Below, in pieces: positions 7,142-9,924 of a stretch of 9,924 nt of DNA. The notes below the pieces were generated by a model. The model made no database searches. It worked only from the letters and a program-made list of their open reading frames with translations, and was not told where the DNA came from. The stretch's first letter is position 1. Every line of letters starts with the position of its first letter. The translations under genes and the position numbers were made by a program. Origin of the DNA: Bacteroidota bacterium (GTDB lineage: Bacteria; Bacteroidota; Bacteroidia; Flavobacteriales; Flavobacteriaceae); NCBI GenBank assembly GCA_023393485.1, contig JAEWLD010000032.1:1-9924 (forward strand), read 5' to 3'.

Positions 7142-7226
7142 ATTGGAATCGTGTAACACATTCATAACCAGTGAGTAGTAACTTTAATCATATTTGATTA
7201 AATTTACGTGACCAACAAAATCAACT

Positions 7227-8621
7227 ATGAAAAAAATTACACTTTTGCTTCTTCTCTCGCCGACGCTTTTTACGGCACAGACATTTGGCATACAGCTTTA
7301 TGTTTCGGGATTGAGCAGCCCGGTAGAAATCACCCATGCGCCAAATGACGACCGGATGTTTGTCGTGCAACAATCAGGCGCGATCAGAATTGTGAAACCC
7401 GCAACCCCAACAACCGGCGTTTTGAACGCGGCGAACTTCCTGACATTGACAAATTCCACAATCAGTTCGGGCGGTGAACGCGGTTTGCTCGGCCTCGCAT
7501 TTCATCCCGATTACACCAACAACGGCTATTTTTACATCGATTATACACGTGCGGGCGATGGCGCAACGGTAATCGCCCGTTACCAGGTCAGCGCAGGAAA
7601 TCCAGACATTGCCGATGCCGCTTCAGGAATGATTTTGATGACGATTCCACAACCCTATGCAAACCACAATGGCGGTACGCTCAGATTCGGGCCTGATGGC
7701 TATCTTTATATTGGAATGGGCGACGGCGGCAGCGGCGGCGATCCGGGCAATCGCGCGCAGAATATCAATGAATATCTCGGAAAAATGCTTCGGCTCGATG
7801 TTGATTCAGGTTCGCCATATGGCATTCCGCCGACCAACCCCTACGCGACAACCGCAGGCAATGACGAACTTTGGGCAATCGGCCTTCGCAACCCGTGGAA
7901 ATGGTCGTTCAACCGTTTGACCGGCGACCTTTGGATTGCCGACGTCGGCCAGGGCGAATACGAGGAAGTCAACAAAATAATGGCGCCACTTCCTGCGGGG
8001 CTCAATTTCGGCTGGCGTTGTTACGAAGGCAATAATCCGTACAATACATCGGGTTGCCTGGCGGCATCGAATTATACTTTCCCGCTCGAAGATTACACCC
8101 AGACATCGACCGGCGGATGTGCGGTAACCGGCGGCTATTATTACACGGGTTCGATGTATCCGAATTTCCTCGGAAAATATATTTTCGGCGATTATTGCCT
8201 CGGTAAAATATTTACGATGACTGACAGTGGAACAATGACGATTTCCCCGTCGATTTCCGGATTGGGCAACGTGACCACATTCGGCGAAGACATCAACGGC
8301 GAACTGTACGTGGCCAATGCCGGCAATGGTGCGATTTTTCGGATCATCGATACTTCACTTGGACTTTCGAACGTGGCTGAGAACGGATTTTCATTGTATC
8401 CTAATCCGGCTCGATCAGAAGTCTTCATTCGCAACACTTCGCAGCGGAATCTTTTGACATTCACCCTTTACGATTTGTCGGGCAAACTATTGCTTTCTAA
8501 AAAGCTCGACAATATTGAAACCAACGTTGTCGACACAAATTCACTTCAATCAGGCGTTTACATCGCGACGATTGAAGACGTTTCCGGCGGGCGGTTTACC
8601 TCAAAATTGACTATCGAATAA
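7227..8621 (+). CDS. Secreted PQQ-dependent sugar dehydrogenase-like protein with T9SS sorting domain
   Basis: 464 residues. A signal peptide (1-18, ending LFTAQ) is followed by a six-bladed beta-propeller of the glucose/sorbosone dehydrogenase family (about 24-375), related to soluble aldose dehydrogenases and HHIP-like proteins. Supporting motifs are GGERGLLGLAFHPDY (82-96), NHNGG with H147 in the place of the catalytic base, GMGDGGSGGDPGN (163-175), GLRNPWKWSF with R221 at a PQQ-contacting position, ADVGQGEYEEV (238-248) and FGWRCYEG (261-268). Known members oxidise sugars with PQQ as cofactor; substrate here is unknown, and no PQQ biosynthesis genes lie in the window. Residues about 383-464 form a type A Por/T9SS sorting domain starting FSLYPNPA (YPNPA at 391-395), so the mature protein should be moved across the outer membrane and attached or released. 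It is preceded by a terminator, so it has its own promoter. Confidence 0.9.
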   Translation: MKKITLLLLLSPTLFTAQTFGIQLYVSGLSSPVEITHAPNDDRMFVVQQSGAIRIVKPATPTTGVLNAANFLTLTNSTISSGGERGLLGLAFHPDYTNNGYFYIDYTRAGDGATVIARYQVSAGNPDIADAASGMILMTIPQPYANHNGGTLRFGPDGYLYIGMGDGGSGGDPGNRAQNINEYLGKMLRLDVDSGSPYGIPPTNPYATTAGNDELWAIGLRNPWKWSFNRLTGDLWIADVGQGEYEEVNKIMAPLPAGLNFGWRCYEGNNPYNTSGCLAASNYTFPLEDYTQTSTGGCAVTGGYYYTGSMYPNFLGKYIFGDYCLGKIFTMTDSGTMTISPSISGLGNVTTFGEDINGELYVANAGNGAIFRIIDTSLGLSNVAENGFSLYPNPARSEVFIRNTSQRNLLTFTLYDLSGKLLLSKKLDNIETNVVDTNSLQSGVYIATIEDVSGGRFTSKLTIE

Positions 8622-8712
8622 CTGCAAGATTAAAAGGCCACGAATCCACAAAAGACTCGTGACACGAGCCAGGCAACTGGCGAAGCTGTGGCTCACCATA
8701 TCTACAGTAATC
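8622..8712. other. Convergent intergenic spacer with overlapping inverted repeats
   Basis: This 91-bp spacer separates two genes that converge. It contains the odd palindrome CTCGTG-A-CACGAG (8656-8668), an outer pair CACGA/TCGTG (8639-8643 with 8657-8661), and a stem GAGCCA/TGGCTC (8666-8671 with 8689-8694, 17-base loop). The stems share bases, so only some can form together. There is no clear T-tract on either strand, so a bidirectional terminator is possible but unproven; a degenerate extragenic repeat is the alternative. Confidence 0.5.
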
Positions 8713-9651
8713 CTACAAATCGTTCAGCATCTTTGAAATTTCGTCGAGTTTCGGCGTCAAGATGATTTCGATGCGACGGTTTTTTGATTTGCCATCGGCC
8801 GAGGCATTGCTTGCAATTGGCGCATATTCGCTTCGTCCCGCAGCGGTCAGATTTTGCGGATTGATACCTTTGTTTTCGCCCAAAATCGTTACGATTGCAG
8901 TCGCGCGTTTGGTAGACAAATCCCAGTTGTCGGCAATCGGGCCCGAACCTGCGTATTCAACATTGTCAGTGTGACCTTCGATCAAAACGCTGATGTCTGG
9001 GTTGGCAGCCAACACTTTTCCGACCTCGACGACGGCTTTGCGGCCTTCGGTGCCGACAGCCCAACTTCCGGAACCGAACAGCAGTTTGTTCTCCATCGAC
9101 ACGTAGACTTTACCGTTTTTCTGCTGTACAGTCAAGCCTTTCCCTTCAAAACTGTTGAGCGCTTTTGACAGCGTTTCCTTTAGTTTTTTCATGCTCGCGT
9201 CTTTGGCAGCGATCATATTTTCAAGTTCGCTTAGACGGCGTGAGCTTTCATTGAGCCTGGCTTGTTCGTCCGCCAAGGCGCGTTCTTTGGCCTCGAGTTG
9301 CGCCAGCAGGTCGCGGTTCTTTTTCATGTTGGCTTCAAGCGCGTCATTGCTGTTGTTTTCGAGTGCCTTGTATGAAGCCTGGAGTGTTTTGAGATTTTTG
9401 TCTGTTGCAGCGAGGTTTGTTTGCAGCTTGTTGCGTTCGGCTGTCAACCGATCGATTTCTCCTTGTAGATTGACGTTTTGGGTTTCAGCGTCGGCTTTTG
9501 CCATTCCGAGCGAATCGATCTGGTTTTGCAAATGCCGGTTTTCTTTTTTGAGATCGGCGTATTTTGACTCCAGGTCATTGTAGATTTTCTTTGATACGCA
9601 TGAGGTCATAACTGCCGCCAGGCATACCAATAGTGAAATTCTCTTAATCAT
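8713..9651 (-). CDS. OmpA-family peptidoglycan-binding lipoprotein with long coiled coil
   Basis: 312 residues read from ATG at 9651 down to 8713. The signal peptide ends in a lipobox VMTSC with C18 as the lipidation site, so the protein is probably an outer-membrane lipoprotein facing the periplasm. Residues about 22-165 are a charged heptad-like coiled coil, long enough to hold the C-terminal domain away from the membrane. Residues about 188-298 are an OmpA-like domain: LLFGSGSW (190-197), IEGHTDN (224-230), WDLSTKRA (243-250), AAGRSEYAPIASNAS (270-284) and NRRIEII (291-297). D229 and R249 match the pair that binds diaminopimelate of peptidoglycan in OmpA domains. There is no N-terminal beta-barrel, so it tethers rather than forms a pore. 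It converges with the sugar dehydrogenase gene and has its own leader at 9652 and beyond. Confidence 0.93.
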   Translation of the reverse strand: MIKRISLLVCLAAVMTSCVSKKIYNDLESKYADLKKENRHLQNQIDSLGMAKADAETQNVNLQGEIDRLTAERNKLQTNLAATDKNLKTLQASYKALENNSNDALEANMKKNRDLLAQLEAKERALADEQARLNESSRRLSELENMIAAKDASMKKLKETLSKALNSFEGKGLTVQQKNGKVYVSMENKLLFGSGSWAVGTEGRKAVVEVGKVLAANPDISVLIEGHTDNVEYAGSGPIADNWDLSTKRATAIVTILGENKGINPQNLTAAGRSEYAPIASNASADGKSKNRRIEIILTPKLDEISKMLNDL

Positions 9652-9924
9652 GTCTGTTCTATTTTAGTTTGGGGAAATTACTTAAAACCGACTTCGGCAC
9701 ATCGGTTGAAAAATAAAGTTTTCAAAAAGGATATTAACGATTCCGGGCCGGAAAATAGAATTAGAAACTTTATGATTTGGCAAAAACGGAGGTTTAACTT
9801 TAACAGAAATTACGGCTTTCCCGTAATGGTGAGAATTTAATTTTTTTTAAGGGAAAAAACCTGCCCCTTGCCTGAAGGTAAATTACAATTTCCGATCAAT
9901 AAGCTGTTACGGTAAACCCACAAC
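9652..9924. other. Leader and upstream region of the OmpA-family gene, no gene seen
   Basis: This 273-bp stretch runs to the window edge. Directly upstream of the minus-strand gene is an AT-rich leader with a 6-bp inverted repeat AACCGA/TCGGTT (9686-9691 with 9702-9707, 10-base loop). No match to the Bacteroidota promoter pattern TAnnTTTG was found on the minus strand by eye. A 28-codon open frame on the minus strand enters from the right edge and stops at 9837-9839; it is too short to call. Confidence 0.6.
9809..9827. other. Perfect 7-bp hairpin upstream of the OmpA-family gene
   Basis: ATTACGG-CTTTC-CCGTAAT is a perfect 7-bp stem with a five-base loop. A run of eight or nine T (9841-9848 and nearby) lies 13 bases downstream on the plus strand, too far for a classical terminator. 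On the minus strand the stem is followed by TTCTGTT, only weakly U-rich. It could end a transcript from a minus-strand gene to the right of the window. Confidence 0.45.

Noticed and set aside
7189..7196. CATATTTG as a -7 element for the sugar dehydrogenase gene
   Set aside because: It matches TAnnTTTG at all but the first base and sits 30 bases before the ATG, but no TTG lies at the expected distance upstream, so I do not call it a promoter.
9155..9583. 142-codon plus-strand open frame
   Set aside because: It is antisense to the coiled-coil part of the OmpA-family lipoprotein; its serine/leucine/arginine-rich translation is typical of an antisense shadow.
9837..9923. 28-codon open frame on the minus strand entering from the right edge
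   Set aside because: An open frame of this length is common by chance, no motif is recognisable, and its start is outside the window; a real gene end cannot be excluded.

Overview
The window looks like a chromosomal segment from a member of the Bacteroidota, most likely the family Flavobacteriaceae (Flavobacterium or a close relative). The evidence is a C-terminal type IX secretion (Por) sorting domain with a YPNPA motif, a RadA whose N-terminus resembles flavobacterial RadA, a MuiA-like protein with a DUF4140/DUF4139 layout, a peptidoglycan glycosyltransferase fused to a long beta-rich periplasmic region, AT-rich leaders without Shine-Dalgarno sequences, and AATTGACAATT-type extragenic repeats. 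By eye the GC content is moderate, higher than in many Flavobacterium species. Genus and species cannot be fixed from the sequence alone.

Layout: (1) positions 1-509 hold the 3' end of a flippase-like, LPG-synthase-TM-type membrane protein. (2) 574-1707 encode a secreted alpha/beta-hydrolase-fold esterase homologue with a C-terminal TPR-like repeat. Its nucleophile-elbow serine is replaced by Asp. (3) 1708-2078 is a gene-free, repeat-rich stretch with a perfect 22-bp sequence in one orientation once and in the other twice, plus a 60-bp direct repeat. It ends directly at the radA start. (4) 2079-7115 carries three same-strand genes at short spacing: radA (TTG start), a membrane-anchored GT51 glycosyltransferase and a MuiA/DUF4139 family protein. 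This run ends in a clear intrinsic terminator at 7120-7141. (5) 7227-8621 encode a secreted PQQ-type sugar dehydrogenase with a T9SS sorting domain. (6) A short convergent spacer rich in inverted repeats (8622-8712) separates it from an OmpA-family lipoprotein on the minus strand (8713-9651). (7) 9652-9924 is gene-free as far as can be seen and holds the ompA-like leader and a hairpin.

Functionally, most products act at the cell envelope: inner-membrane flippase-like protein, peptidoglycan polymerisation, an outer-membrane lipoprotein that binds peptidoglycan, and exported enzymes. RadA is the only clearly cytoplasmic DNA-repair gene. I see no mobile-element gene, CRISPR array, toxin-antitoxin or defence system, or RNA gene. 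The best leads are the Ser-to-Asp change in the esterase, a SusC/RagA-plug-like segment inserted in the DUF4139 protein, and the repeat block fused to the radA start.
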